A stretch of 64,000 bases of DNA. Origin: Dehalobacter sp. CP. GTDB taxonomy: Bacteria > Bacillota_B > Desulfitobacteriia > Desulfitobacteriales > Syntrophobotulaceae. The notes beneath the pieces are model-generated. The model was not told the DNA's origin. It ran no database searches and saw only the letters and a program-made list of their open reading frames with translations. Below are positions 7,460 to 16,781 of this stretch, one piece after another. Positions within the stretch are counted from its first letter, which is position 1. Each line of letters starts with the position of its first letter. The position numbers and the translations under genes are program-made. Location: assembly GCA_009910795.1 (NCBI GenBank), contig VMEE01000052.1:124001-188000 (forward strand), written 5' to 3'.

Positions 7460-8599
7460 TTGAACAATTTGCTGAATACGCTCAAAAAAAATAAAACGCG
7501 GCTGATTGCGTTAGGTGTTATTATTGCGGTGTTGCTGATCATTAAACTGGTTCTAGTGGATCTTGTCTATATCGGTCACCAATACGAAAAGAACAGGATT
7601 ATTACCCCATGGGGGGAAAAGATAAAATCGGCAAACCTGTCTGTAGATTATACAATTGAACAAGCTCTGAGCGATATTGACAGTCTCGGGTTAAATACCC
7701 TGAACGTCCCTGTCCAAATTGATATTCCGTCGTTGACAGCCAGTACGATGAGTATCAATGCGGAAAGCGAAAAGAAAGCGGTCCGGTTGATTAAACGCTT
7801 AAGATATAAAGGAATTAACGTCATTCTGGAACCTTATCCGTATATTCAAAACGGTGAGAAATATGAGACGGATCTCAAGCCGGATCATATCAATCAATGG
7901 TTCTGGAACTGGAAACAGGTCGTCCTTGTCGAACTTATCCGTGATGTGGCTAAGCCGAATAAAGTCTACGCCCTATGTATCGGTTCCAACTTTGATCAAT
8001 TTGAGGATCAATGCGGTTATTGGACTGATGTCGCGGATTTTGTCAGGGCGGAATACCAGGGCAAAGTGACTTACCGGACAAACTGGTGGTATACAGCTGA
8101 ATGGAATGCCGGGCAGGATTTGGCGTACGATACCTACATTGCCAAATTAAATAATCCGGTTCTTGGAAAAGTGGATTTTATCTCTGTCGCAGCTTATTTT
8201 GAATTGACCGACCAGGAGACCAATACTGTAGATAACCTTGTAAGCTCGATCTATAAGACCCGGATTTTTGACCGGAACCAGAATATCTATGATGAATTAA
8301 AACAGTTGTCTGCGAAATGGAACAAACCTGTATTCTTTGGTGAACTGGGTTTCCCAAAAAGAGACGGTGCTGCAGTTCATCCCTGGAATCCCTTGCCGTC
8401 GGAAATAATTAATAACCAGGAGCAGGCAAATTGCTTTCTGGCTTATCAGCAAGTGTTTGAAAAAGAAACCTGGCATCTTGGTTTTTCTGTTTTTGCTGTG
8501 GGCAAAGATGATGAAAACAAGAATTATTACCCGAGCGAGCAGAGCAAGCAGGCCATCAGAAGCTGGTACGCCCAATACCAGCATACTGGCGTACAATAG
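7460..8599 (+). CDS. Membrane-anchored GH113-like glycoside hydrolase
   Basis: Starts at TTG (AGGAAGG 9 bases upstream). Residues 12-36 form one membrane segment (RLIALGVIIAVLLIIKLVLVDLVYIG), leaving an extracytoplasmic TIM-barrel domain. The domain resembles glycoside hydrolase family 113 (beta-mannanase fold): LSVDYTIEQALSDIDSLGLNTLNVPVQI at the start of the barrel, the strand with VILEPYPYI, ALCIGSNFDQFE where the acid/base glutamate of the clan usually lies, and KPVFFGELGFPKRDG containing the probable nucleophile Glu. The first catalytic position reads GSNFDQFE and not the usual GNE, so activity should be treated with care. It may act on a cell-surface glycan. Confidence 0.7.
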   Translation: MNNLLNTLKKNKTRLIALGVIIAVLLIIKLVLVDLVYIGHQYEKNRIITPWGEKIKSANLSVDYTIEQALSDIDSLGLNTLNVPVQIDIPSLTASTMSINAESEKKAVRLIKRLRYKGINVILEPYPYIQNGEKYETDLKPDHINQWFWNWKQVVLVELIRDVAKPNKVYALCIGSNFDQFEDQCGYWTDVADFVRAEYQGKVTYRTNWWYTAEWNAGQDLAYDTYIAKLNNPVLGKVDFISVAAYFELTDQETNTVDNLVSSIYKTRIFDRNQNIYDELKQLSAKWNKPVFFGELGFPKRDGAAVHPWNPLPSEIINNQEQANCFLAYQQVFEKETWHLGFSVFAVGKDDENKNYYPSEQSKQAIRSWYAQYQHTGVQ

Positions 8600-8602
8600 C
8601 CG

Positions 8603-8629
8603 AAAAGCTAAATAAAGTATTTGGCTTTT
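8603..8629. terminator. Bidirectional hairpin between convergent genes
   Basis: AAAAGC-t-AAATA pairs with TATTT-g-GCTTTT around a 3-base loop. It lies just past the GH113-like stop and covers the last codons of splB on the other strand. The T tract is only four bases on each strand, so termination may be partial. Confidence 0.55.
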
Positions 8630-9645
8630 GCTCCCGGGAAATGATGGTTCATAAACGCCAGAAAGGAAGTCTTTATTTCCTCCATTTCAACGGGTGGGTA
8701 GACATATTTTCCGTAGCCGAACTGCCCGAATTTAAATTTGCGCGAAGCTTCATCCATCGGTAGGCTTGTCTGCGGATAGATATTTAAAATATTGGACTTG
8801 GCTCGGGAAGAAAAACGATGTGTGATAAATTCAAAGGTAAGCGCCGCAGGAGAAAAGTTTGCCGGAGAAGCGGCTTTTAACTGCTCTGCCAGGTCAGCAA
8901 AGAGCTTTTCGTATTGATCCATCCAGTTCTCAAATCTGATAATCGGGGCAATAATAAAACCTAAAGGGTAGCCGGCGCGAAGTACTTTTCCGGCTGCCCT
9001 TATTCTATTTTCAGCGGATGGTGTCCCATGCTCATAATTTCTGATGATTTCCTCGCAATTCAGGCTGAAACGAAACCTGGTATGGCCGTGATGTTCCAGA
9101 TTCAAAAGACTATCGACGTCAGTGAATTTTGTGACAAAGCGGAACCTGCCCTGAGGCTGTCTTCCGAAAAATTCAATGCTTTTTCTCAGACTGCCTGTAT
9201 ATTGCTCCACCGGGATTGGGTCGGAAACTGCGGCTCCTTCGAAATAAGTGATCTCGGGTAAACGTTCATGGATTAAAGTTTGGGCTTTCTCAAGCAGTTC
9301 ATTGATATTGACATAGATGCGGATGTACGGTCTTGCACCCAGCGTCGTGGCTAAATAACAATATTCGCACATCCCAGGACAGCTTGTGGTCAGCGGCAGC
9401 TGATAATGAGCCGACGGTTTGCAGGTTTGAAACGTTTTTCCGCGTTTGACACCGATCACCAATGTTTTTTTGGCTTCAAAATAGGTTTCGGCAGCAGTAT
9501 CTCCGCTCAGACCGGTTATTCTGTTGTGAGAGCTTGTCGCTTTGACCGGAATATTGGTTTGCCGAAAATAATCAACAAGCTTCTTTCCAAGTGGATAATC
9601 CAGGGCTTCAGGCTCATAAAAGACCTGTTTGGGCTCGAAATTCAA
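8608..9645 (-). CDS. splB: Spore photoproduct lyase (radical SAM)
   Basis: This 345-residue enzyme repairs 5-thyminyl-5,6-dihydrothymine, the UV lesion of dormant spores, during germination. It carries the SplB radical SAM motif CPGMCEYCYL (CxxxCxxC), the N-terminal VFYEPEALDYPLGKKL and FQTCKPSAHYQLPLTTSCPGMCEYCY block, and the C-terminal FKFGQFGYGKYVYP region with the conserved tyrosines. TTG 9645 is chosen because AAGGGGG lies 6 bases before it and the residues upstream belong to the overlapping cytochrome frame. The start is 1 base after the hupC stop, so splB is the last gene of the [NiFe] hydrogenase operon, an unexpected place for a spore DNA repair gene. It implies an endospore former. 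Confidence 0.92.
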   Translation of the reverse strand: MNFEPKQVFYEPEALDYPLGKKLVDYFRQTNIPVKATSSHNRITGLSGDTAAETYFEAKKTLVIGVKRGKTFQTCKPSAHYQLPLTTSCPGMCEYCYLATTLGARPYIRIYVNINELLEKAQTLIHERLPEITYFEGAAVSDPIPVEQYTGSLRKSIEFFGRQPQGRFRFVTKFTDVDSLLNLEHHGHTRFRFSLNCEEIIRNYEHGTPSAENRIRAAGKVLRAGYPLGFIIAPIIRFENWMDQYEKLFADLAEQLKAASPANFSPAALTFEFITHRFSSRAKSNILNIYPQTSLPMDEASRKFKFGQFGYGKYVYPPVEMEEIKTSFLAFMNHHFPGAKAKYFI

Positions 9646-9646
9646 G

Positions 9647-10393
9647 TTAATCCCCCTTCTGGAGTACAACATATTCGGGGGTATGGACTTCTTCAGCGCC
9701 GACAGTAGAGGGCAATTCATATTTATACCCATTGATCATGGATGAGGTAGTACCATCATCATCCAGAAGATCCTGTCTGAATACAAGGTAGAGGTGAATC
9801 AACAAAAAAACCACATAGCCCCAGGCGACAAGATGATGACTCATCCTAACCAAATTTTCGTTGTGAAAAGCCGGAATGACCCAGGAAAACAACTTTCCGG
9901 ATATACCGTCCGGATTGGTGCCTATCCGCATAGCAAAACCGGTTATAATCATGAAAAAACTTCCGATCCAGATGAAGAGAAGATAAGATAGCTGGGCCAG
10001 GGCATTATGCCCGAGATGTCCCTGATGTTCTCCTCTCATAAATAAATAGTAGCGGACCGTTGACTTGAGGTCCTGCCAAAAAGCCTTCTGCCAGAAACGT
10101 ATCTTGGCATACGCATTACCTGCCCAGAACCAATAGAGGCGAAATAACAGATTGGCCGTAAAGATAAAAGCGGCTATTCCATGCCAGTAGCGAACGGATC
10201 CCATTAAAAACTGCTGGAAAGCTTCTCCGGGGGTTATAAAGACAGGATTTCCAATATACAGACCTGTAAGAAAGAGTACGGTGACGGCGGCTGCATTTAT
10301 CCAGTGAAACATCCGGACAGGAAATTGCCAGACGTATACCGGTCTGCGCTGCGGCATCGGAGCGGAACTTTTCTTTTCTTTGGATAAGGCCAA
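9647..10393 (-). CDS. hupC: [NiFe] hydrogenase b-type cytochrome subunit
   Basis: The protein (248 residues from TTG 10393, set by GGAGGG 7 bases upstream; a longer frame from 10438 lacks a site) is the integral membrane subunit that passes electrons from the hydrogenase to menaquinone. It has the family's four membrane segments and haem-ligand histidines: RMFHWINAAAVTVLFLTGLYIGNP, RYWHGIAAFIFTANLLFRLYW, a third at YLLFIWIGSFFMIITGFAMRIG, and HHLVAWGYVVFLLIHLYLVFRQD. Together with HupS and HupL it makes a periplasm-facing, group 1 uptake complex. A 77-base spacer separates it from hupL, and splB follows immediately. Confidence 0.9.
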   Translation of the reverse strand: MALSKEKKSSAPMPQRRPVYVWQFPVRMFHWINAAAVTVLFLTGLYIGNPVFITPGEAFQQFLMGSVRYWHGIAAFIFTANLLFRLYWFWAGNAYAKIRFWQKAFWQDLKSTVRYYLFMRGEHQGHLGHNALAQLSYLLFIWIGSFFMIITGFAMRIGTNPDGISGKLFSWVIPAFHNENLVRMSHHLVAWGYVVFLLIHLYLVFRQDLLDDDGTTSSMINGYKYELPSTVGAEEVHTPEYVVLQKGD

Positions 10394-10470
10394 TCGTAAT
10401 CCCTCCGTATCACTTAGAATGTATGCTAGCGTCTCCATGGCACGCAGACATTGTGGCCCCTGGATTTTCC

Positions 10471-12168
10471 CTAACTTAGTGGTTTTCCTTGCGGTGTTAT
10501 CAGGTGTGCTGCGCAGGCGATGCAGGGGTCAAATGAGTGAATGGTCCGGAGAAGTTCCAAGGGCTGGTCGGTAGCAGCGACCGGTGTATCGAGCAGGGAT
10601 GCCTCATAAGGACCTTTTTGTCCTGTAGCATCCCGCGGTGAGGCATTCCAGGTTGTTGGCACAACCGCCTGATAGCCTTCCACTTTGCCGCCGCGGATTT
10701 TAATCCAATGAGCCAGGGCTCCTCGCGGGGCCTCAGCCCAGCCGACACCCTGCGCTTCTGCCGGCCAGCGGCTGGGTTCCCATTTTTCAGGATTGAAGGT
10801 CTGTGTGTCACCGGCTTTAATATTAGCGATTAGGTCCGCATAAAAACCAGCAAGTTGATCGACGCAAAATTTTGCTTCCAGTGCTCTGGCCAGTGTCCGT
10901 CCGAGCGTTGAAAACAAAGCGTTGAGCGGAAGATCCAGTTTCCGCAGGGAGCTGTCGACCAGTTCCTTGATTTCCTTATTGCCTTTGGCATAAGCAACCA
11001 CGAAGCGGGCCAGTGGGCCGACTTCCATCGCATGGCCCTGCCAGCGCGGTGTTTTGATCCAACTGTATTTTTTTGATTCATCCAAATTGTGATAAGGTGG
11101 TTTGGGCCCGTCATACGCTGGATCCGTCCGCCCCTGCCAGGGGTGAAGCCCGGCATCCTTATCCTCGTATTGATACCACGAGTGAGATACAAATTCCTGA
11201 ATATGGCTTGGATTCTTTAGATCAAGATCATAGACTTTGCTCAAGTCCCTGTTCAGGACAATCCCACGCGGGAACAGGTAGCTGTCCGGTTCGTGGATAT
11301 CGACCAGCGGTACACCGCCGTAGGCCAGGAAGTTGCCGATTCCGCCTCCCCAAAGGTCTTTTTTGTAAAAGCCAGCAATGGCTAGAATATCTGGAATAAG
11401 GACCTGGTTGACAAACGTTTGGGCTTCATCGATCTTTGTTTTCACAAGATTCAGGCGTTCCATATTCAGAACATGGACATCATCAAGGTTGATGCTCGAA
11501 GCATGCCCGCCGACCAGATAGTTCGGGTGCGGGTTTTTCCCTCCGAACACGGTATGGACTTTAGCGATTTCTTTTTGCCAACTTAATGCTTCCAGGTAAT
11601 GCGCGACTCCCATTAGATTGGCTTCCGGCGGTAAGCGATAAGCGGGATGACCCCAGTAAGCATTGGCAAAAATACCAAGCTGGCCGCTTTGGACAATATT
11701 CTTAACTTTGTTTTGCACATCCCTGAAGTAACCCTCCGAAGAATTAGGCCACGAGGAGATGGACATAGCCAGACTGCTTGTTGCTTTAGGATCAGCCTTT
11801 AACGCGCTTAAGACATCAATCCAGTCAAAACCATGCAAATGATAAAAGTGGATTACATGATCCTGAGTAAATTGGGTCAGCGTCATGATATTGCGTATGT
11901 AGTTGGCATTTTTGGGGATCGGATAATCCAAGGCATCTTCCACTGCCCGCACGGAGGCGATCGCATGGATGTGCGTGCAAACACCGCAAATCCGTTGGAC
12001 AAACGCCCAGACATCACGTGGATCCCTGTTTTCGACAATCTTCTCAATTCCTCTAAATGTTGTTCCTGAGCTGACGGCATCACTGATCTTTGTCCCGTCA
12101 ACAATGGCTTCAATGCGTAAATGACCTTCGATCCGGGTGACAGGATCCACAACAATTCTTGTTGTCAT
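10471..12168 (-). CDS. hupL: [NiFe] uptake hydrogenase large subunit
   Basis: This 565-residue subunit binds the Ni-Fe(CN)2CO active site. The N-terminal ligand motif is RICGVC (Cys 61 and 64), the C-terminal one is DPCIACAAH (Cys 549 and 552). The protein continues 10 residues past the histidine (LITPQGKPLS), so it is made as a precursor that needs a HyaD/HupD-type endopeptidase; neither that protease nor hyp maturation genes are in this window. The other group 1 signatures are also present (DPVTRIEGHLRIE at the start, GTTFRGIE). It follows hupS after 22 bp and is carried out of the cell by the TAT signal on HupS. Confidence 0.95.
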   Translation of the reverse strand: MTTRIVVDPVTRIEGHLRIEAIVDGTKISDAVSSGTTFRGIEKIVENRDPRDVWAFVQRICGVCTHIHAIASVRAVEDALDYPIPKNANYIRNIMTLTQFTQDHVIHFYHLHGFDWIDVLSALKADPKATSSLAMSISSWPNSSEGYFRDVQNKVKNIVQSGQLGIFANAYWGHPAYRLPPEANLMGVAHYLEALSWQKEIAKVHTVFGGKNPHPNYLVGGHASSINLDDVHVLNMERLNLVKTKIDEAQTFVNQVLIPDILAIAGFYKKDLWGGGIGNFLAYGGVPLVDIHEPDSYLFPRGIVLNRDLSKVYDLDLKNPSHIQEFVSHSWYQYEDKDAGLHPWQGRTDPAYDGPKPPYHNLDESKKYSWIKTPRWQGHAMEVGPLARFVVAYAKGNKEIKELVDSSLRKLDLPLNALFSTLGRTLARALEAKFCVDQLAGFYADLIANIKAGDTQTFNPEKWEPSRWPAEAQGVGWAEAPRGALAHWIKIRGGKVEGYQAVVPTTWNASPRDATGQKGPYEASLLDTPVAATDQPLELLRTIHSFDPCIACAAHLITPQGKPLS

Positions 12169-12190
12169 TGAGATTCAAAACCTTTCTGCA

Positions 12191-13330
12191 TTAGTCTTCT
12201 TTATTATTTGTCTTCTTAGTTACTTGTCTTCTTTGTTCAGTATCCGTACTTCTGTCCGGGTGGTTCTTTTTCCCACGCCCTTTAGCAGCGGCCGTAATTC
12301 CCCCATGGGCAACAACACCCAGACCGGCCACACCTAAAGCGGCAAGACCGATATGGTCAGGGTTGCCGCCGATGGCCTCATTGGGGATCTCAGCCAGGTG
12401 AGCATAAAAAGGCGTGCTGGAATCATACCAATTATTCTCGGAACAGGCCATGCAAGGGTGTCCCGATTTCACAGGAAAGCTGACTCCGTCATTCCATTCC
12501 GTTACGGCGCAGGCATTATAAGCAACTGGGCCTTTGCAGCCAACTTTATACAGGCACCAGCCTTTTCTGGCACCTTCGTCATCAAAGCGCTCCACAAACT
12601 GGCCGGCATCAAAAAAGGCCCGGCGGGTGCAGCCGTCGTGGACACGTTTGGAGTAAAAGGCTTTAGGACGGCCCAAGCTCGTTAATTCCGGGATTTTCCC
12701 AAATGTCAGGTAATGAACGATTGTACCGGTGATGACTTCAGCAATGGGCGGACATCCGGGAACGTCAATGACAGGCTTGTTCTTGACAATTCTCCGAATC
12801 GGTACAGCCTGTGTTGGATTGGGGTGTGCCCCCTGGACACAGGCGTTGGTCGCACAGGAGCCATACGCTATCACGGCAGCTGCTCCGTCGGCACATTCCT
12901 TCAGGAGCTCGTTGGCAGTCATTCCGCCGATGGTACAGTAAATGCCGCCCTCTGCCAGCGTGGCACTGCCTTCGACTACCAGAATATATTCCCCGTAATG
13001 TTCCTGCATTGTTTTCAGACGGACAGACTCTGCCTGTGTTCCGGCTGCGGCCTGCAGCGTCTCCATATAATCAAGGGAAATCATATTGAAGATCAGGTCC
13101 GAAAACAAAGGGTGGGCGGACCTGATGAAAGACTCGCCGCAGCAGGTGCATTCCTGCAGATTTAGATAAATGACAGGTGGGCGTGACTTGTTTTCCAAAG
13201 CTTCCACAATTCTGGGGACAGCGGTTGCATCGAGTCCCAACATTGCTGCAGTCATGGCACAAAACCTTAAAAAGTCCCGCCGGGATATTCCTTTCTGGCG
13301 GGCCCAGTCATAATAGCTGCCCTTCTTCAA
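12191..13330 (-). CDS. hupS: [NiFe] uptake hydrogenase small subunit with TAT signal
   Basis: The 379-residue subunit carries the electron-transferring iron-sulfur clusters. Residues 16-23 (SRRDFLRF) are a twin-arginine export signal followed by a short hydrophobic stretch. Cluster ligands follow: ECTCCGES, GSCATNACVQ, VPGCPPIAE for the proximal cluster, then HDGCTRRAFF, GWCLYKVGCKGP and HPCMACSENN for the medial and distal clusters. A hydrophobic helix near the C-terminus (GLAALGVAGLGVVAHGGI) would anchor it to the membrane beside the cytochrome. The start is TTG 13330 with GGGAGGGG 6 bases upstream. It is the first gene of hupS-hupL-hupC-splB. Confidence 0.95.
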   Translation of the reverse strand: MKKGSYYDWARQKGISRRDFLRFCAMTAAMLGLDATAVPRIVEALENKSRPPVIYLNLQECTCCGESFIRSAHPLFSDLIFNMISLDYMETLQAAAGTQAESVRLKTMQEHYGEYILVVEGSATLAEGGIYCTIGGMTANELLKECADGAAAVIAYGSCATNACVQGAHPNPTQAVPIRRIVKNKPVIDVPGCPPIAEVITGTIVHYLTFGKIPELTSLGRPKAFYSKRVHDGCTRRAFFDAGQFVERFDDEGARKGWCLYKVGCKGPVAYNACAVTEWNDGVSFPVKSGHPCMACSENNWYDSSTPFYAHLAEIPNEAIGGNPDHIGLAALGVAGLGVVAHGGITAAAKGRGKKNHPDRSTDTEQRRQVTKKTNNKED

Positions 13331-13613
13331 TGTTTTCCCCTCCCGATATAGAATATTGGCTTACTGAATGAAAAAAAGCCGGTCTTTTGCTAGTCCGTCA
13401 TTATTGTGTGTTCCTTAGCATATTTTATTCATTTCTTTACATATACGGGTATTTTTGTAATGCGCAGGAGATAACCGGCAAAATGTGAGTGAAACAGTAA
13501 CGAGTGAAACAGCAATTCAGAAAAATTCGGAACAGCATAGTAGAATTGCGCTAAAATGGATCATAATAATATCAAGGAATGATCCAGCCCAGAAAAGAAG
13601 ATTGGTGATAAGA

Positions 13614-14132
13614 ATGAACCAAGTAGTCCTGTTTGCTCTGCTGATCACGGCTATTAATATTACGTACGTATCACTGACAACGGTACGGTTTATCCTTGTG
13701 ATCAAGGGCTTAAAGGAGTATGCTTCCATGCTGTCCATGGTCGAAGTGCTCGTGTACATTGCCGGATTGTCTATTATTCTAAAAAACCTGGACAGTTACT
13801 GGAACATCGCAGCATATTGCATCGGTTATGGTATCGGAGTGTATCTGGGAAGCAGGATCGAGGAAAGACTTGCTCTTGGGTACATGACTGCCGAGGTCAT
13901 TGTTGATTCGCTTGATGAGACGCTTCCCAAATTATTGCGTAAGAAAGGATTTGGTGTTACCACCTGGACCGGGGAAGGCCGCGACGGGAAACGCCTCCTG
14001 ATGTTGGTTCTGGCCAAAAGAAACCGGCAAAAAGAACTTTTGAATATTGTTAATGGTTCCTGCCCAAGCGCGTTTATATTTTTCCAGGAGCCTAAGAATT
14101 TCCGCGGAGGATTTTGGGCCGGCAGGCGATAA
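13614..14132 (+). CDS. UPF0316 / DUF2179-type membrane protein
   Basis: The frame opens at 13485, but family members begin near MNQVVLFALLITAINITYVSLTTVRFILVIKG, so ATG 13614 is preferred (172 residues). There are three membrane segments in the first 90 residues, with the conserved SMVEVLVYIAGLSIILKNLDS and GYGIGVYLGSRIEERLALGY blocks, followed by a cytoplasmic DUF2179 domain (VIVDSLDETLPKLLRKKGFGVTTWTGEGRDG). Function is unknown in the family. It is monocistronic, divergent from the hydrogenase operon, and followed by a strong bidirectional terminator. Confidence 0.8.
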   Translation: MNQVVLFALLITAINITYVSLTTVRFILVIKGLKEYASMLSMVEVLVYIAGLSIILKNLDSYWNIAAYCIGYGIGVYLGSRIEERLALGYMTAEVIVDSLDETLPKLLRKKGFGVTTWTGEGRDGKRLLMLVLAKRNRQKELLNIVNGSCPSAFIFFQEPKNFRGGFWAGRR

Positions 14133-14203
14133 GAACTCAAAACAGTAAATAGTCTGCAAAGCTGGTGAGGGATAGGAAAATGACGATGAGAATGTAATTA
14201 AAT

Positions 14204-14243
14204 AGCAGAGGAGAGGGCCGGTGCCCTCTCCTCTGCTATTTTT
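14204..14243. terminator. Strong bidirectional terminator
   Basis: A 15-bp GC-rich stem (AGCAGAGGAGAGGGC / GCCCTCTCCTCTGCT) with a 4-base loop is followed by ATTTTT on the plus strand and ATTTAATT on the minus. It separates the convergent UPF0316 gene and glnN. Confidence 0.9.
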
Positions 14244-14257
14244 CTGAAGGGTATGGA

Positions 14258-16354
14258 TTAAATGATGAACAGCATTTCCACATAAGTCGGCAGCGGCCAA
14301 AGCTCCGCGTCAACAAGTGTTTCAAGCTTATCCCCATAGATCCTCAATTCATTCATCGCAACAAAGACGATATCACGGTAGTAAACCGCATTGGCATGGA
14401 CATCTTCAACGTCAGCCGCGCCCAAAACAGCTTTTTCCAAAGCCACAGTTTTGGCTTTAAAGGAACCTAAAGCCGAAGATACTTCTTTAATGACTTCTTC
14501 CTGAGCCGAGGTGTCCGCAGAAGCTACGGCAGCTTTAACGCTTTGCACGGAACCGGCCAGGTCAGCTGCATATTTTGCAGCTGCGGGAAGAATCAGCCTG
14601 TTAGCCATATCAATCATCGTCTTGGCTTCAATATTGATCGTTTTGCTGTATTGCTCCAGCAAAATCTCGTAACGGGAATGAACTTCCTGTTTGCTCAATA
14701 CACCGTGTTTTTCGAACGCATTGACATTTTTCTCATCAATGAAGTGCTCCAAAGCTTCCACCATGGATTTGATGTTTGGCAGACCACGTTTTTCTGCTTC
14801 AGTGACCCAGTCTTCGGAATAGTTGTTGCCATTGAAGATGATACGATTGTGTTTGACCAGAATTTCTTTCAAGAGGGCCTGCAGTTCGCTGTTAAAATCG
14901 ACAGCCTTTTCAAGCTTATCGGCAATCTGGCAAATACTTTCAGCGACAATCGTATTTAGGACCATGTTCGGACCGGCGATAGATGCACTGGAAGGAACCA
15001 TGCGGAACTCAAATTTATTTCCGGTAAAGGCAAACGGTGAAGTCCGGTTGCGGTCGGAGTTATCCTTTGGAATTTCCGGAAGCGTGGACACGCCGACTGT
15101 CAAAGTGCCGTTTGGTTTGGATGATACAGCACCGCCATTGTTTTGGATTTGTTCGACAATATCCGAAAGCATGTCGCCGAGGAACATGGAAATGATTGCC
15201 GGGGGAGCCTCATTCGCACCGAGACGGTGGTCGTTTCCAGGGTTGGCGGCGGAGACTCTGAGCAGTTCGGAGTATTCATCCACAGCTTTAATGACAGCAC
15301 AAAGGAAAGTTAAGAACTGAGCATTATCGTGCGGGGTACTTCCCGGATCAAGCAGATTCTGTCCATCATTAGTGCTCATGGACCAGTTATTGTGTTTCCC
15401 GGAACCATTGACGCCTGCAAACGGTTTCTCATGCAGCAGGCAGACCAGATCATGATGCAAGGCAACCTTTTTCAAATTATCCATGATCAGTTGGTTATGG
15501 TCGGTGGCAACATTGGTTGTCGAGAAAATTGGGGCAATTTCAAACTGGCCAGGAGCAACTTCGTTGTGCTGCGTTTTAGCCAAAACGCCCAACTTCCAGA
15601 GTTCTTCATTCAATTCTTTCATAAAGGCGGCGATGCGCTCTTTGATGCTGCCGAAGTAGTGGTCCTCCATTTCCTGGCCCTTAGCCGGCGGAGCGCCAAA
15701 GAGTGTTCTGCCGGTAAGGACTAAATCCATTCTGGCATCAAAAAAACTTTTATCAATCAGGAAGTATTCCTGCTCGGGTCCGACCGTAGAAATGACCCGG
15801 GTTGCTGTCGTATTGCCAAATAATTTTAACAGTCTTACTGCTTGTTTGGAGAGTGCTTCCATAGAACGCAAAAGCGGCGTTTTTTTGTCGAGAACTTCAC
15901 CGGTATACGAATAGAATACTGTGGGAATTGTCAGCGTGATGTTGCCGTTTCTTTCTTCTCTGGCAAAAGCCGGAGAGGTGCAGTCCCAGGCAGTATAGCC
16001 TCTGGCCTCAAACGTGGCTCTAATGCCGCCGCTTGGGAAAGAAGATGCATCGGGTTCGCCTTTGATCAGTTCTTTACCGGAAAATTCCATAATGACTTTG
16101 CCGTCGGCAGTCGGAGAAATAAACGAGTCGTGCTTCTCCGCAGTGAGTCCTGTCATTGGCTGGAACCAGTGGGTATAGTGGGTAGCTCCTTTTTCAATCG
16201 CCCAGTCTTTCATTGCATTCGCAACGACTTCGGCGACATCCGGATCCAGCGCTTTCCCGTCCTCAATTGTTTTCTTCAAAGCTTTGTAAGTTGCTTTGGG
16301 CAGCCGTTCCCTCATGACGGCATCGTTAAAAACGTTCATTGCAAAGATATCCAT
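14258..16354 (-). CDS. glnN: Glutamine synthetase type III
   Basis: At 698 residues this is the long type III enzyme, which makes glutamine from glutamate, ammonium and ATP. Signatures include [47 protein letters not shown] (ATP-binding GSGKH variant typical of GSIII), [17 protein letters not shown] and [21 protein letters not shown]. The N-terminal [25 protein letters not shown] block is specific to type III. ATG 16354 has AAGGGAG upstream. The gene is monocistronic, with a leader holding a terminator-like hairpin and an ANTAR-type loop (see 16405-16484). It pairs functionally with GltBD at 30.4-36.5 kb. Confidence 0.95.
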   Translation of the reverse strand: MDIFAMNVFNDAVMRERLPKATYKALKKTIEDGKALDPDVAEVVANAMKDWAIEKGATHYTHWFQPMTGLTAEKHDSFISPTADGKVIMEFSGKELIKGEPDASSFPSGGIRATFEARGYTAWDCTSPAFAREERNGNITLTIPTVFYSYTGEVLDKKTPLLRSMEALSKQAVRLLKLFGNTTATRVISTVGPEQEYFLIDKSFFDARMDLVLTGRTLFGAPPAKGQEMEDHYFGSIKERIAAFMKELNEELWKLGVLAKTQHNEVAPGQFEIAPIFSTTNVATDHNQLIMDNLKKVALHHDLVCLLHEKPFAGVNGSGKHNNWSMSTNDGQNLLDPGSTPHDNAQFLTFLCAVIKAVDEYSELLRVSAANPGNDHRLGANEAPPAIISMFLGDMLSDIVEQIQNNGGAVSSKPNGTLTVGVSTLPEIPKDNSDRNRTSPFAFTGNKFEFRMVPSSASIAGPNMVLNTIVAESICQIADKLEKAVDFNSELQALLKEILVKHNRIIFNGNNYSEDWVTEAEKRGLPNIKSMVEALEHFIDEKNVNAFEKHGVLSKQEVHSRYEILLEQYSKTINIEAKTMIDMANRLILPAAAKYAADLAGSVQSVKAAVASADTSAQEEVIKEVSSALGSFKAKTVALEKAVLGAADVEDVHANAVYYRDIVFVAMNELRIYGDKLETLVDAELWPLPTYVEMLFII

Positions 16355-16404
16355 TGTTTCGAAATCTCCCTTCAGATTTAGATATTAAATAATGGTACAT
16401 AGAT

Positions 16405-16484
16405 AAATAACCACAAAAAGCAAAAAAAGCAAAAACAAACTTAACCCTCAAAGCGTTTGGTTGAGGAATAAGCATCTTTGCTTA
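16405..16484 (-). promoter_or_regulatory. Candidate ANTAR-type antitermination leader of glnN
   Basis: On the minus strand, in order: a 5-bp hairpin TAAGC-(AAAGAT)-GCTTA at 16484-16469 whose six-base loop has A at position 1 and G at position 4, the rule for ANTAR target loops; then CCTCAA-(9 bases)-TTGAGG at 16466-16446; then a long U-rich tract to 16405. The second hairpin plus the U tract look like a terminator before the gene. I cannot draw a canonical second hexaloop hairpin here. A possible -35/-10 pair (TTGTTA, 17 bases, TAACTT) lies just upstream. The ANTAR reading is an inference. Confidence 0.5.
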
Positions 16485-16550
16485 AATTACCTATAAAAAT
16501 ATATCAAAAAGTTAACACACTTTTTTAGAAATAACAAGTGTTTATTCCGA

Positions 16551-16558
16551 TGTATACA
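16551..16558. promoter_or_regulatory. TGTATACA palindrome upstream of glnN
   Basis: A self-complementary 8-mer identical to the pair upstream of amtB (19057-19076). It lies about 13 bases before the candidate -35 of glnN. A regulator site is only suggested; one 8-mer is expected by chance about once per 64 kb. Confidence 0.3.
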
Positions 16559-16781
16559 AAATATAATCCGGAAATAATCCGGATTATAATTAATCCGAGC
16601 CCAGCAGATGAATTAGCAGGATAAATATGCATATAAAAAGAAAATATATAAAGAAAAAATAGTACTTCAAAAAGAAGTAAATTGACAGAAGCAAATCCGA
16701 TGAAATAACCGATATGAGAAAATCAATCGCCAAAGGCTTGGTGTCAGCCAAATTTTCTTTAGAAACTAAGGGGGTATTGCT

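Noticed and set aside
13485..13613. N-terminal extension of the UPF0316 protein from GTG 13485
   Set aside because: The extra 43 residues are polar, not conserved in the family as I know it, and the membrane domain begins at ATG 13614.
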